Source of the DNA: a gamma proteobacterium endosymbiont of Lamellibrachia anaximandri
GTDB taxonomy: Bacteria; Pseudomonadota; Gammaproteobacteria; Chromatiales; Chromatiaceae
Direction: 5' to 3'
DNA: 64,000 nucleotides
Assembly (NCBI GenBank): GCA_016756855.1
Contig: JAESPD010000006.1
Span: 47,401 to 111,400, forward strand
Shown: positions 47,411 to 57,210 of the stretch, piece by piece
Layout of the letters: every line of letters begins with the position of its first letter
How positions within the stretch are numbered: position 1 is the first letter of the stretch
Program-made: the position numbers and the translations under genes
The notes under the pieces: generated by a model
What the model was told of the DNA's origin: nothing
Seen by the model: the letters and a program-made list of their open reading frames with translations, nothing else
Databases searched by the model: none

Positions 47411-48910
47411 CTATTTCTCCACCGCAGCCAGATATCCTGGTAGAAACCTGGCCATCTTGATCCTGGTTTGATCTTCATCGGCACCAAGATCATAACTCAC
47501 CATATTGACATCTATCCCAGGATTTCCTTTTAAAGTACCCAGTAGATTCAGCAACTTGGCTTTGATATTTTTTTGTTCCCGCTTACCCGCCGCATTGTAC
47601 CAGCGCCAGACAATTCGTCCTCTATCTGACCCGGCGGCTTTCAGTCTAGTCTCTTCAACAATTAAGCTTCGACCATTTACCTGGCCGAGATCGATAACAC
47701 GCCGATAGATTCTCGACCATACGCCAGATTCATATACTTCATTCAGGACACTAATCGCCTCTCTACCCTGTTCTTGTGAGCTGAAACGGGACAAAAACAC
47801 ATCGACTCTATGTGTTCCATTGCTGTATCTACCTTCAACAACAGAATTCCCTTGCAACCAGTCAGGTTTCCATGAAGTAAGCCTGTTTTCAACCAACTTC
47901 CAGTCCGCTATATTGCCTGGCAATTCAACCCTGGAGCTGTCTGTTTCCGCCCCACCTGACGTGTAGAAAAAGGCCAGCGCCGGACCGGTCAATGTTGCAA
48001 AAAAAACTAGGGCTGTGAATCTCAGGTTTCTGCGCCTGGTTCCGTCTGCCAACTCTATTCCATCGCCTTCCGTTTGTTCTATGGCTGGACGTATCGGTAG
48101 ATAACGTTGTGAACCCCACAGATAGATGAGGATGAAAACACCAAAAATCGTCCAACCCAGCATATTATGATCGTGTACGATCTCGCTCTCCATGTTGCTA
48201 AGGTGCCCAATCACAACAACAGAATATACGCGCATAAGATTTGCAACAAACGCTAGCAGGGAGGCAAACGCGACATATGCGATAGTCTCTTTCAGGTAGA
48301 AACCCGACTGCCTTGCATACAGCAACGAAATCGTAATACCAACGATTTGATACCTTAACCCACTACAAAATTCAGCCACCTCAAAGGTGCCTTCCGGTAT
48401 GATCAGCAGATACCCTTCCCTGACTGACGTTACACCCGAAGCCTGAAGCATGTAGCCGACTGTAACGGCTGTTCCTGTTTGCAGATGAGGCGCCAGCACT
48501 TTCCAAACAGGCACAACACTCAGCAGCAGAAGCACCGGAAAATAGAACGGCATCCCATCCTTGAGGCCTAGAAAACTGAAGATGATCATTGCCAAGATGG
48601 CAATAAATAGCGCTTGTTGCAATGACTCCACATAGACCAAACCGGACATCATCCAAAACAGGGACAAAACAACTATCCCGACCAGGCCGAGATATCTTGG
48701 TTTGACAGAGAGATAATCCTTTCTAGCCTTCCACTCCTCGTAGAAGATGTAGAGACAAACGGCAAATAAAAGAAAACCATGGGACTGATCTGAGTCAGAT
48801 GCTGTCCAGATATTAAAAAAGCTGTCGAGCGTTGGGTAATAGAGGGGAAAAGCCAGCAACAACCCTGCAATCAACAAAATTGCTGGGGAAACTGCAGTTC
48901 TGCTATTCAT
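47411..48910 (-). CDS. xrtA: Exosortase A fused to EpsI domain
   Basis: Inner-membrane cysteine transpeptidase thought to process PEP-CTERM proteins. Eight or so membrane helices carry the catalytic cysteine around residue 182 (EVAEFCSGLRYQ), arginine around 224 (ANLMRVYSVVV) and histidine around 246 (HDHNMLGWTIFG). After a last helix (about 295-315) comes a C-terminal EpsI (DUF3485) domain of about 180 residues with NIADWKLVE and HRVDVFLSRFSSQEQGRE. EpsI is a separate gene in many genomes; here it is one chain. The ATG used avoids overlap with prsR; another ATG eight codons upstream overlaps the prsR end. Confidence 0.92.
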   Translation of the reverse strand: MNSRTAVSPAILLIAGLLLAFPLYYPTLDSFFNIWTASDSDQSHGFLLFAVCLYIFYEEWKARKDYLSVKPRYLGLVGIVVLSLFWMMSGLVYVESLQQALFIAILAMIIFSFLGLKDGMPFYFPVLLLLSVVPVWKVLAPHLQTGTAVTVGYMLQASGVTSVREGYLLIIPEGTFEVAEFCSGLRYQIVGITISLLYARQSGFYLKETIAYVAFASLLAFVANLMRVYSVVVIGHLSNMESEIVHDHNMLGWTIFGVFILIYLWGSQRYLPIRPAIEQTEGDGIELADGTRRRNLRFTALVFFATLTGPALAFFYTSGGAETDSSRVELPGNIADWKLVENRLTSWKPDWLQGNSVVEGRYSNGTHRVDVFLSRFSSQEQGREAISVLNEVYESGVWSRIYRRVIDLGQVNGRSLIVEETRLKAAGSDRGRIVWRWYNAAGKREQKNIKAKLLNLLGTLKGNPGIDVNMVSYDLGADEDQTRIKMARFLPGYLAAVEK

Positions 48911-48920
48911 CACGCCGCTG

Positions 48921-50282
48921 CTATTTGAGACCATATTTGTTCACAAGATCATATAGTGTTGGACGACTCACGCCGAGCAATTCGGCTGCTTTGGAGACAT
49001 TCCCTTCGACATAAGTCAGGGCGCGCGACACTGCACTTGCTTCAGCCCGATCTCTAACTTCACGCAAATTAAAAGGCTGACTCTCTTCTGATCCTGCGCT
49101 CAATTGCAACTCTTCTGCTGAAATTTGAGAACCCTCCGCCATAATGACTGCGCGTTTTATTTTGTTTTCCAGCTCACGCACGTTGCCAGGCCATGAATAG
49201 TCCTCAATTGACTGCAGTGCTTCTTTGCTAAACCCTCTGACCTTCGTTGAGTTCTGCGCGGCAAATTTTGCCAAAAATGCCCACGCCAGCAACACCGCAT
49301 CTCCAGCCCGCTCACTCAGTGGTGGAATGTTGATCGTGATTTCACTCACTCGATAGAAAAGATCCTCACGGAAAGTCCCACTGCCGATCATTTCATCGAG
49401 ATCCCGATTCGTAGCGCAGATCACCCTGACATCAACAGAAATCTCAGCACGTCCGCCAACCCGCTCAATCACCCGTTCCTGCAGAAAACGCAGCAGCTTT
49501 GCCTGTAGCGATAAAGGCATATCTCCAATCTCATCCAGGAACAGCGTTCCTCCATCTGCATGCTCAATTTTACCCAGCGTTCTTTTAGCAGCGCCGGTAA
49601 ATGCGCCTTTCTCATAGCCGAAAAGTTCACTTTCAAGCAAAGTGTCGGGTATAGAAGCACAGTTAATAGCAACAAATGGTTGCTCATTTCTGGCACTTAT
49701 TTCATGGATCGCCTTGGCAAGCACCTCTTTACCGGTCCCACTCTCACCCAACAGCAGAGTGGTAGCATCCGTCGGACCCACCTTTTCGATAACCCGACAG
49801 ACATCCAGCATTTCCGGACTATTGGCAATTACACCATCCAGCGGAGATTTCCCCTGCCGCATCGCGAGATTTCGGTTCTCCTCTTCCAGCTCGTAGAGCT
49901 GATACGCCCGATCAATTATGACCTTTAGCACATCCGAGTCGATGGGCTTCTGATAAAAATCATAGGCCCCAAGTTCCAGTGCTTTCAGTGCATTGGTACG
50001 ATCGTCGTTCCCTGTTACAACGATCACTTTGGTCCGTGGCGCCAGACGCAATACCTCTTTCAAGGTTGCTATCCCCTCACTCACATTTGCCGGATCCGGC
50101 GGCAAACCAAGATCCAGCGTAATGACAGGTGGGGCAACTCGCCTCAATGCAGCTACGGCTGACGCCCGATCACCGGCAATCTGAACCTCGTAGCCATCGA
50201 AACACCATTTTAACTGACTCTGCAGTCCCGGGTCGTCTTCCACGATCAATAGTGACCGCAACAACTCATTTCCACTGCTCAA
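48921..50282 (-). CDS. prsR: PEP-CTERM-box sigma-54 response regulator
   Basis: NtrC-type activator: receiver domain at about 10-120 with phosphoacceptor aspartate near 57 (VITLDLGLPPD), AAA+ domain at about 145-375 with Walker A GESGTGKEVLA and the sigma-54 contact motif GAFTGAA, and a Fis-type HTH at about 410-450 (VSKAAELLGVSRPTLYDLV). It pairs with PrsK, whose stop overlaps its start by four bases. Expected targets are sigma-54 promoters of PEP-CTERM genes. I found no convincing GG-N10-GC promoter upstream of the locus genes in this window. Confidence 0.94.
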   Translation of the reverse strand: MSSGNELLRSLLIVEDDPGLQSQLKWCFDGYEVQIAGDRASAVAALRRVAPPVITLDLGLPPDPANVSEGIATLKEVLRLAPRTKVIVVTGNDDRTNALKALELGAYDFYQKPIDSDVLKVIIDRAYQLYELEEENRNLAMRQGKSPLDGVIANSPEMLDVCRVIEKVGPTDATTLLLGESGTGKEVLAKAIHEISARNEQPFVAINCASIPDTLLESELFGYEKGAFTGAAKRTLGKIEHADGGTLFLDEIGDMPLSLQAKLLRFLQERVIERVGGRAEISVDVRVICATNRDLDEMIGSGTFREDLFYRVSEITINIPPLSERAGDAVLLAWAFLAKFAAQNSTKVRGFSKEALQSIEDYSWPGNVRELENKIKRAVIMAEGSQISAEELQLSAGSEESQPFNLREVRDRAEASAVSRALTYVEGNVSKAAELLGVSRPTLYDLVNKYGLK

Positions 50283-52375
50283 TGCGAGATCTCCATTTGC
50301 ATATCCTCTTCTTCCTCAATCCGAATCGGCAGAGTCACGGAAAACTTTGTGCCTTTACCAATCCTGCTGGTCACAGCTATCTGACCACCAAGCGCCCGGA
50401 CAAACTCCCGGCTTTCATAGACGCCAACCCCCATGCCGGCATTTCCCTTGGTAGTTTCAAAAGGTTGAAACAGATGATCACGAATGAAAGTATCATCCAT
50501 TCCCGAGCCATTGTCTTCAATGGTGATCTCAATCTGACCAGGCATCGCACACATGACCAATCGCACATAGCCATCATCGGGTGTTGCCTCCTGGGCGTTT
50601 TTGATCAGATGTCCTATTACTGCGGCAAAACGGTCCTTGTCAGCGACCACTCTGACCTCCTCTTCAGAAATTGCCAGCTCCGGCCGCGGCAAAAATCCAG
50701 CGTGCTCCCTCGCCGCTTCCTGCAACGCCTCCGCCACAGGAAACACCTGGGCATTGCTTTTTTCAAACCGCCCTTTTCGCAACTGTGCGAGCAGACGGCT
50801 CATCTTGTTGGCCGCATTATCCACGGTTCTGATGGCATCCTCCATAAATTCAGGGTTATTTTTGTGACGGGCTGCATTGGTTACAACCAATTCAAGTTGC
50901 GCAACCAAGTTTTTCAGGTCGTGGACGACAAAAGCGGAAAGACGATTGAAAGCCTCAAACTGATTGGCCCTGGCCAACGCTTCAGAGGCCTGCATCAGCG
51001 CCAGATAGCTGGCTGCCTGCTGCGAAGCAGTTTTCAGTAAGTCCCTGTCTTCCCAGTTAATTTGCCTTGGCGCCCTAGGCCGAATCAGGACCAGGAATCC
51101 CAACAGGTCACCATGGTGCCTAATCGGCACAAGCAACCAGGCGTCTTTCACATCCCTCACCCAATCAGGCAGCCCGAGCCCCTCATAAAGCGCTGGAGAC
51201 GATTTTAGTTCTTCGAGATCGATAATCCAGTCCTTTGCAATAAAAAAGTCTACGAGAGAGCTCTCAGGCGTAACGGTGAACTGACACAAAGGAACCTGCC
51301 AGTGGCTGACACAGGGATAGTTACCACTGTCGTCACGCAACCAGAGAATCCCCCCGCCCGAGTCAACAAGGTCAGCGACGGCTTTAATCACCCGTTCACG
51401 GATCCTCGGACCAGGTTCACCATCCGACAGGGTATGGATGATGCGAAGCCACTCTTCCCGATAATCATATTTGTAGCGAAAAAAGTGTTTGCTGAGAAAG
51501 ACTTTGACTCTGGACCTGAGGTGACTGGAGAAGAGAATGGCCGTCAGCGTTGCAATGGCCATGAACAGAAAAATCACTTGGGCGGCCTTTCCCCAGGAGC
51601 CACCATAGAAGCGAATATAGTAACCAACAGCTGACATTATCAGCAGATAGACACCTGCCCCCAGCAAACCGGTGGTATGGAAAACCGCTTTCCTGGAGAT
51701 AAAAATCTTGACCGACCAGCTTGGATTACGGGCTGCAGCCACGACCAACATGGGCACCACCAGTGCATTGATAAACCCACGGGCCTGCCACAAATCGCTA
51801 TCAATCTGTTTAAACAACAGCGCGTCTGCGTAGAGGAAAAAATCGAACACAAACAACGCACCGATACCGAAATAGAGGTATTTCACGGCCCAGCGCTGCT
51901 CAAGACGCGTATTGCGGAAAAGCTGCTCGACCAGTGTCAGTCCGGTAATGGCAAAGCCCAGATGCCCAAACAGCTGTAGACTTGCCGCCATGGGAAGAAC
52001 CACCAGATTTGGATAGTTCGAGGCCACCAGTCCAAGCCCAAAGAGGACAACAGAGACACCCAGGACAATCGCAGGGAGAAAGCGGAGGATACGCACATCC
52101 CCGCTGGATGACTGCAAAAGTGGCTGCAACAGGCGCAACAGAAACACGAACCAGGCGATATTTCTGGCAACCTCAAGGGTAAAATAGACACCTACAGTGA
52201 GCGCAGTCTCCTGCAGCAGCAGAAAAACCGCCGACAGCCCCCAAAAGGCGGTAACCGTCACTGCCGAAAGCAAGACGATACCTTCAATCCTGCCGCGCCA
52301 GCTAGTCAGAAGCAACGCACTGAACAGAAAGAAAAACAACGCTGCCAACGAATAGCCGATGATACCGACACTCAC
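50279..52375 (-). CDS. prsK: XrtA/PEP-CTERM system membrane histidine kinase
   Basis: Inner-membrane sensor kinase of 698 residues. About nine membrane helices fill residues 5-300, a GAF-like region spans about 320-455, the phosphoacceptor histidine is near 485 (SAFVVHDLKNLVAQ), and the ATPase domain (about 580-690) has N box IGHLIKNAQEA, G1 DNGSGMDD and G2 GNAGMGVGVYESRE. The long polytopic sensor and the HDLKN box are typical of PrsK. Divergent from the type II secretion operon. Confidence 0.93.
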   Translation of the reverse strand: MSVGIIGYSLAALFFFLFSALLLTSWRGRIEGIVLLSAVTVTAFWGLSAVFLLLQETALTVGVYFTLEVARNIAWFVFLLRLLQPLLQSSSGDVRILRFLPAIVLGVSVVLFGLGLVASNYPNLVVLPMAASLQLFGHLGFAITGLTLVEQLFRNTRLEQRWAVKYLYFGIGALFVFDFFLYADALLFKQIDSDLWQARGFINALVVPMLVVAAARNPSWSVKIFISRKAVFHTTGLLGAGVYLLIMSAVGYYIRFYGGSWGKAAQVIFLFMAIATLTAILFSSHLRSRVKVFLSKHFFRYKYDYREEWLRIIHTLSDGEPGPRIRERVIKAVADLVDSGGGILWLRDDSGNYPCVSHWQVPLCQFTVTPESSLVDFFIAKDWIIDLEELKSSPALYEGLGLPDWVRDVKDAWLLVPIRHHGDLLGFLVLIRPRAPRQINWEDRDLLKTASQQAASYLALMQASEALARANQFEAFNRLSAFVVHDLKNLVAQLELVVTNAARHKNNPEFMEDAIRTVDNAANKMSRLLAQLRKGRFEKSNAQVFPVAEALQEAAREHAGFLPRPELAISEEEVRVVADKDRFAAVIGHLIKNAQEATPDDGYVRLVMCAMPGQIEITIEDNGSGMDDTFIRDHLFQPFETTKGNAGMGVGVYESREFVRALGGQIAVTSRIGKGTKFSVTLPIRIEEEEDMQMEISH

Positions 52376-52867
52376 CGCAACAAACCTCGTACCTTCCCTG
52401 TCATTCCCAGATTCAACCCATCGCAGTTATTCAAGGTGTGGACAGGCTTGAAGCCCTCTCCAAATACAGAACGAAATCCCAGCTTGGGAGGGGTCCGTTA
52501 AACACGGCCAACCCAGCTCAAAACAACATTCACTTATTTAAAAACATGGCGGCAGAGAGACAGAGAAGTTGAACGCCTGGCGGGAACAACAGTCACAATA
52601 GCCACCCACACAGAACATGGGATGCAGCCAAATTCCTATTAATATTTTTGTTATCAAGCAGTTAGAGCCGATTTATTAGCTGGACCACTTACTGAAAACT
52701 GCCACTAGATACCCCCTCTACGGGCACCGGGTATACTATAGAGAAAACCCCGTCACAATTCACCTGTGGAAATGTGTCATCATGCTCTGCTAGCATCTAG
52801 TGTTTAAGGAAATAGCGGAAAAGTATATCCTAACCCACTAATCTTAAAGCACAAATACCCAATAATC
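52376..52867. other. Divergent intergenic region between prsK and gspG
   Basis: This 492-base gap must hold the promoters of both divergent operons. It contains TATACT and TATAG-like AT-rich boxes near 52732-52742 but no -35 box that fits well. No ORF, tRNA or terminator is supported. A TAGTGTTTAAGG sequence at 52797 resembles the element tips noted elsewhere only in its first six bases. Confidence 0.4.
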
Positions 52868-53365
52868 ATGAGATCAACCAACCCCATCTCCAGACAGGCC
52901 GTTTCAATGCAACCATCTGCTTTCAGAAAACACCCCTCCTTAGCCACATCCAAACGTTGGGTATCCGGCTTCACGCTCATCGAGGTCATGGTTGTCGTTG
53001 TGATTCTCAGCATTCTGGCGGCGATCGTCGTGCCCAAGATTATGGATCGCCCTGAACAAGCCAGGATGACCAAGGCCAAGAGTGATATCAGGGCCATCGA
53101 AGCCGCCCTCAATCTCTATCGCCTGGACAATATGATGTACCCCAGCACGGATCAGGGGCTTGAAGCACTCGTAAGCAAACCCGCCGGCGCTCCGGAACCC
53201 AAAAACTGGAAGGACGGGGGTTATGTCGACCGGCTACCCAAGGACCCTTGGGGTAGCCCCTATCTGTTTCTCAACCCAGGCAGCCATGGGGCCATCGACA
53301 TCTACTCCACCGGGATCGACTCTCAATCCACTGAAGACGATGTCGGCAACTGGAACCTGGAGTGA
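52868..53365 (+). CDS. gspG: Type II secretion major pseudopilin GspG
   Basis: Main subunit of the periplasmic pseudopilus. The prepilin peptidase site is SG-FTLIEVMVVVVI. The mature part has the MMYPSTDQGLEALV and LPKDPWGSPYLF segments and the calcium-loop region typical of GspG. The leader is long for this family (34 residues, or 21 if translation starts at the ATG at 52907), so the start is uncertain. First gene of an eleven-gene gsp operon. Confidence 0.94.
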   Translation: MRSTNPISRQAVSMQPSAFRKHPSLATSKRWVSGFTLIEVMVVVVILSILAAIVVPKIMDRPEQARMTKAKSDIRAIEAALNLYRLDNMMYPSTDQGLEALVSKPAGAPEPKNWKDGGYVDRLPKDPWGSPYLFLNPGSHGAIDIYSTGIDSQSTEDDVGNWNLE

Positions 53366-53400
53366 CGAGTCTATCCGGTCTCTGAGAGCTCGGCCCTAAG

Positions 53401-53925
53401 ATGAAGCGCCACTCGACTCAGAAAACCAAACCTGCCCGGATCAGTGGTGGTTTCACCCTGATCGAAGTTATGGTAGTCGTCCTTATCATTGGGATCCTGG
53501 TCAACTATGTGGTGGTCTCCATAGGGAGTTCATCCCCTTCCGACGCACTGAAAACCGAGGCACGGCGATTCTTCACCCTGGTTGACCTGGCGGCTGAAGA
53601 GGCGCTTCTCCGCTCCAACATCATCGGCGCACTGGTTGATGAGGAGCATTACGAATTCCTCATCCTGCAGGAGAAGAGCTGGAAACCACTGGAGGAGAGC
53701 ATATTCAGAAAACGTCCCCTGCCTGAGGAAATATCCTTTGACTTGATGGCCGATGAGCCGATCAGGCGGGAGGAACAGAAAAAAACGCCGGATATTATTT
53801 TTTTTACCAGTGGAGAAATCACCCCGTTTGAAGTAAAGATCACATCAGAAATCACCGACGACTACTTTCTGCTGAAAGGCACCGAGATCGGAGAGCTCAG
53901 CCTGGACCATGTTTCCGAACCCTAA
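53401..53925 (+). CDS. gspH: Type II secretion minor pseudopilin GspH
   Basis: Minor pseudopilin linking the major pilin to the tip complex. The leader ends in SGG-FTLIEVMVVVLII with the conserved glycine and E5. The following region (EARRFFTLVDLAAEEALLRS) is typical of GspH. Starts 35 bases after gspG and overlaps gspI by 17 bases. Confidence 0.9.
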   Translation: MKRHSTQKTKPARISGGFTLIEVMVVVLIIGILVNYVVVSIGSSSPSDALKTEARRFFTLVDLAAEEALLRSNIIGALVDEEHYEFLILQEKSWKPLEESIFRKRPLPEEISFDLMADEPIRREEQKKTPDIIFFTSGEITPFEVKITSEITDDYFLLKGTEIGELSLDHVSEP

Positions 53926-54310
53926 GCAACTGCAAAAAAAAACCACCCGTCAGCAGGGCTTCACCCTGCTCGAGGTCCTCGTTGCGCTGGCAATTCTTGC
54001 CATCGCTCTCGCCTCCGTCGTAAAGGTTTCAGCAAATCAGTCTCTGAACGCAGAACATCTGAGAGACAAAACAATGGCACACTGGGTCGCCATGAACCAG
54101 CTCACACAGCTTCAGGTCAGCCGGCGTTGGCCGCCACCTGGAACGAATACCGGCAAGAGTGAAATGGGACTGCGCGAATGGCACTGGAAGAGCAAAATCA
54201 CCAACACCAAAGACGACCGGGTCAGACAGGTCGAGATCAGCGTCTTCCGCAATAGTGATGACGACGCCTCAGTAACACGTCTGGTCAGTTTTATCGGCCA
54301 GCCTTTCTAG
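53909..54310 (+). CDS. gspI: Type II secretion minor pseudopilin GspI
   Basis: Tip pseudopilin that nucleates the GspI-J-K complex. Cleavage site QQG-FTLLEVLVALAILAI with E5 is intact. WVAMNQLTQLQ and the short 133-residue length match GspI. Overlaps gspH at its start and abuts gspJ without a gap. Confidence 0.93.
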   Translation: MFPNPKQLQKKTTRQQGFTLLEVLVALAILAIALASVVKVSANQSLNAEHLRDKTMAHWVAMNQLTQLQVSRRWPPPGTNTGKSEMGLREWHWKSKITNTKDDRVRQVEISVFRNSDDDASVTRLVSFIGQPF

Positions 54311-54967
54311 ATGAAAACCAGCGACCAAACAGACCTGAAACAATCCGGTTTCACCTTGTTGGAGTTACTGATCGCGATCTCGATCTTCTCCATCATCTCT
54401 CTCATCGCCTACAGTGGATTGAAGGTCGTGCTCGACACCGAAGCTCAGGTTGAAGCGCATATCGATCGCCTCTCGGGTCTACAGATCGCGCTGACCCTGA
54501 TGCGTCGTGATATCGAACAAGCGAAGGTTCGCCCGATCAGAGACGAATACGGCGATCCCCTACCCGTCATGCAGGCCGGGGGAGATGGGGGGACAGCACT
54601 GGTATTTACCCGTGGCGGCAGACCCAATCCACTCAATCTGCAGCGCAGCAATCTTCAACGCATCGCCTATCTGTTGGAGGACAAAAAGCTGTTCCGCCTG
54701 ACCTGGCCCACCCTGGACAGAGCCCAAGGGACCGAACCACGACGCACCAGGGTTTTAGATGGCATTTCCAACATTGAGGTCCGTTTTTTCGACCATAAGA
54801 TGAAAGCTCACCCATCCTGGCCCGTCGCGGGAGAGTTGGAAGAAAAAACCAGCGCTCCGCTCCCCCTGGCGATGGAAATCACCCTGGAACTCGAAGACTG
54901 GGGAAAAATCCAACGGCTTTTCCGGGTTGCCGACATCAATCCATCACTGGACGGCAACCCCCAATAA
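54311..54967 (+). CDS. gspJ: Type II secretion minor pseudopilin GspJ
   Basis: Tip pseudopilin. Cleavage site SG-FTLLELLIAISIFSI with E5. The segment ALTLMRRDIEQAKVRPIRDEYG is the GspJ hallmark. The 218-residue length is normal. The start follows directly on the gspI stop. Confidence 0.93.
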   Translation: MKTSDQTDLKQSGFTLLELLIAISIFSIISLIAYSGLKVVLDTEAQVEAHIDRLSGLQIALTLMRRDIEQAKVRPIRDEYGDPLPVMQAGGDGGTALVFTRGGRPNPLNLQRSNLQRIAYLLEDKKLFRLTWPTLDRAQGTEPRRTRVLDGISNIEVRFFDHKMKAHPSWPVAGELEEKTSAPLPLAMEITLELEDWGKIQRLFRVADINPSLDGNPQ

Positions 54968-54975
54968 CCAGAAAA

Positions 54976-55968
54976 ATGCAACACAGATCACCCAGAAAAC
55001 GATCTCAATCCGGCGTTGCCCTGATCACTGCAATCATGATCGTAGCGGTAGCGAGCATCGCTGCGGTAACCATGACCGAGACGCTACAACTGAGCATTCG
55101 CCGTACCTCAAACATACTGATCACCGATCAGACTTACTACTATGCACTGGGCAGCGAAGAGTGGGCGCGCGGCCAGCTGATACGGGACGCAAAAAGGGAC
55201 ATAAAGGCAAAAAACCCCTACGATGCCCTTGACGAAGATTGGGCTAAACCATTGCCAATAACCGCTATCGAAGGGGGAACGGTCGCTGCCCAGATCGTCG
55301 ACCTGCAGGCACGCTTCAATCTGAATAATCTTTACCTGGCCGAAGAGCCAGATCAAGAGAGCAAAGACCGGACGGCACAACACTTCGAGGTATTCCGCCG
55401 TCTTTTGAACATACTGGAACTAGAGGAGGGTCTTGCGCAGGCAGTATCGGATTGGCTCGACCAGGATATCGACGCGCAATTTCCCGATGGAGCGGAAGAC
55501 AACGAATACCTTGGTGGAGCCCTCCCCTACAGGACGGCCAATGGACTCATGAGCAGCCCAACTGAACTGCTGCTGATAAAAGGCATCACCCCGGAAATTT
55601 TTGAAAAACTTGAGCCCCATGTCACCACGCTGCCCGAAACCGCCACCATCAACATAAATACAGCGGATGTCATTCTACTTCGGGCACTGGTGGAATCCCT
55701 GACAGATTCCGATGCTGAAACCCTGACCTCGGAACGAAAAGAGTCACCCTTCACAGATAAAAAGGCATTTGAAGATAGACTCGCCGAGCTTTTAAGCGAT
55801 AATAAAGAATCGTTGAAGAATGCCGATGAGACTTACTCAGTATCCAGCAACTACTTCCTTCTGGAGACATCGATAAGTATGGATAATACAAACCAGTACC
55901 TCCGTTGTCTGCTCAATAAAACGGACAAGGGCGTCTATACTCTGTCGAGGACAACGGGAACCTTCTGA
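54976..55968 (+). CDS. gspK: Type II secretion tip pseudopilin GspK
   Basis: Largest minor pseudopilin, capping the pseudopilus. The leader has SG-VALITAIMIVAVAS; the glycine is present but E5 of other pseudopilins is absent, as is usual for GspK. The SAM-like insertion domain is visible in DLQARFNLNNL, DWLDQDIDAQFPDGAEDNEY and ININTADVILLRAL. Length 330 residues. Confidence 0.93.
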   Translation: MQHRSPRKRSQSGVALITAIMIVAVASIAAVTMTETLQLSIRRTSNILITDQTYYYALGSEEWARGQLIRDAKRDIKAKNPYDALDEDWAKPLPITAIEGGTVAAQIVDLQARFNLNNLYLAEEPDQESKDRTAQHFEVFRRLLNILELEEGLAQAVSDWLDQDIDAQFPDGAEDNEYLGGALPYRTANGLMSSPTELLLIKGITPEIFEKLEPHVTTLPETATININTADVILLRALVESLTDSDAETLTSERKESPFTDKKAFEDRLAELLSDNKESLKNADETYSVSSNYFLLETSISMDNTNQYLRCLLNKTDKGVYTLSRTTGTF

Positions 55969-55971
55969 ATT

Positions 55972-57210
55972 ATGGCTGGCACACTGGTAATTCGACTGCT
56001 GGATAGTGAAGCAAACCAGGTAAGCTGGCATCCGCTTGGCGCCCGATCTCCGGAGAGCGGACCGATTGGCAGCGGCACTCTGAAAGAGGCTGCTGAACAG
56101 GCGGCTGGCTGGCGCGTGGTCGTTTTGGTCCCCAGCGTCGAACTGCTGCTGACGAAAGTCGACATCCCCACAAAAAACCGCCAACGACTGCGCCAGGCAG
56201 TCCCCTTTACCCTGGAAAACGACCTTGCGGAAGAGTTGGATGAACTGCATTTCGCGATTCACACTTCCAGCCCAGATGATAAGACCCTGGTCGCCGTAAT
56301 CGCAAAACAGCTGCTCGATGATTGGCTGAATGCATTCCATCAGGTCGGCATCGCCCCGCTGGCCATGTACCCCGACCTGCTCGCCCTGCCGCGCAAACCC
56401 AATCGCTGGACGCTCTACCTCGATGATGAGAGGGTATTGGCTCGCACCGGCGACAATACCGGGTTTGCAGCCGATCCGGTCAACTTCGCCGAACTGCTCC
56501 GCCTTGCCATTGACCAGACAGAGGGAGATCCACCAGAGCGCCTCGAGGTCATTCAAGCTCCGTTTCTCAGCAGTGCACCCTACTTCGACCTGGCATTGGG
56601 TAATCTCAACTATGAGATAACTCATGTTGATTACAACGGCGACTTTAGACAACTACTGTCAGACAATCTGATTGAGCAACAGACACTCAACCTGCTGCAG
56701 GGAGATTATCGTCAAGTCGACAAGCAGGCCCAAAAGTGGCAGCGCTGGCTTCCGGCAGCTATTCTGTTCGGCGTTTTTCTGGGACTTTCCATCGTCTCAT
56801 CATCACTCGACCACTTTCGGCTCAAGGGAGAAAATGCGGCACTAAGCCAACGGATCACTCAGACTTTCCGCGACGCATTTCCCGAGGTCAAACGCATCGT
56901 GGATCCACGAGTGCGGATGGAACAGAAACTGCGCCAGCTACGCAAAGATCAGAAACAACAAGGAGACACTTTCATCGATCTTTTTTCTATTCCGGCAGCG
57001 GAAATCATGAAAATTCCCGGCAGCAGCCTGAACAACATCAGCTACCGGGAGGGCCAACTCGACCTGCAATTGACCACGCGCGAACTTCCTGCGCTGGAAA
57101 AACTGAAAAAGCAGATTGAAGCACAGAACCTCTCAGTTGAGATCCGTTCAGCCAATGCCAAGGGAAAAGAGGTTTCATCCCACCTCCGTGTCAGGAAAAC
57201 CCGGGCATGA
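55972..57210 (+). CDS. gspL: Type II secretion inner-membrane protein GspL
   Basis: Bitopic platform protein that recruits the GspE ATPase. The cytoplasmic actin-like domain (1-250) has VVVLVPSVELLLTKVDIP and QAVPFTLENDLAEELDELHF. A membrane helix lies at about 259-279. The periplasmic ferredoxin-like domain follows (LDLQLTTRELPALEKLK). The 412-residue length is typical. Overlaps gspM by four bases. Confidence 0.92.
   Translation: MAGTLVIRLLDSEANQVSWHPLGARSPESGPIGSGTLKEAAEQAAGWRVVVLVPSVELLLTKVDIPTKNRQRLRQAVPFTLENDLAEELDELHFAIHTSSPDDKTLVAVIAKQLLDDWLNAFHQVGIAPLAMYPDLLALPRKPNRWTLYLDDERVLARTGDNTGFAADPVNFAELLRLAIDQTEGDPPERLEVIQAPFLSSAPYFDLALGNLNYEITHVDYNGDFRQLLSDNLIEQQTLNLLQGDYRQVDKQAQKWQRWLPAAILFGVFLGLSIVSSSLDHFRLKGENAALSQRITQTFRDAFPEVKRIVDPRVRMEQKLRQLRKDQKQQGDTFIDLFSIPAAEIMKIPGSSLNNISYREGQLDLQLTTRELPALEKLKKQIEAQNLSVEIRSANAKGKEVSSHLRVRKTRA

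Noticed and set aside
41289..52375. PEP-CTERM substrate protein within the exosortase locus
   Set aside because: No protein in the window ends with a PEP motif, membrane helix and basic cluster.
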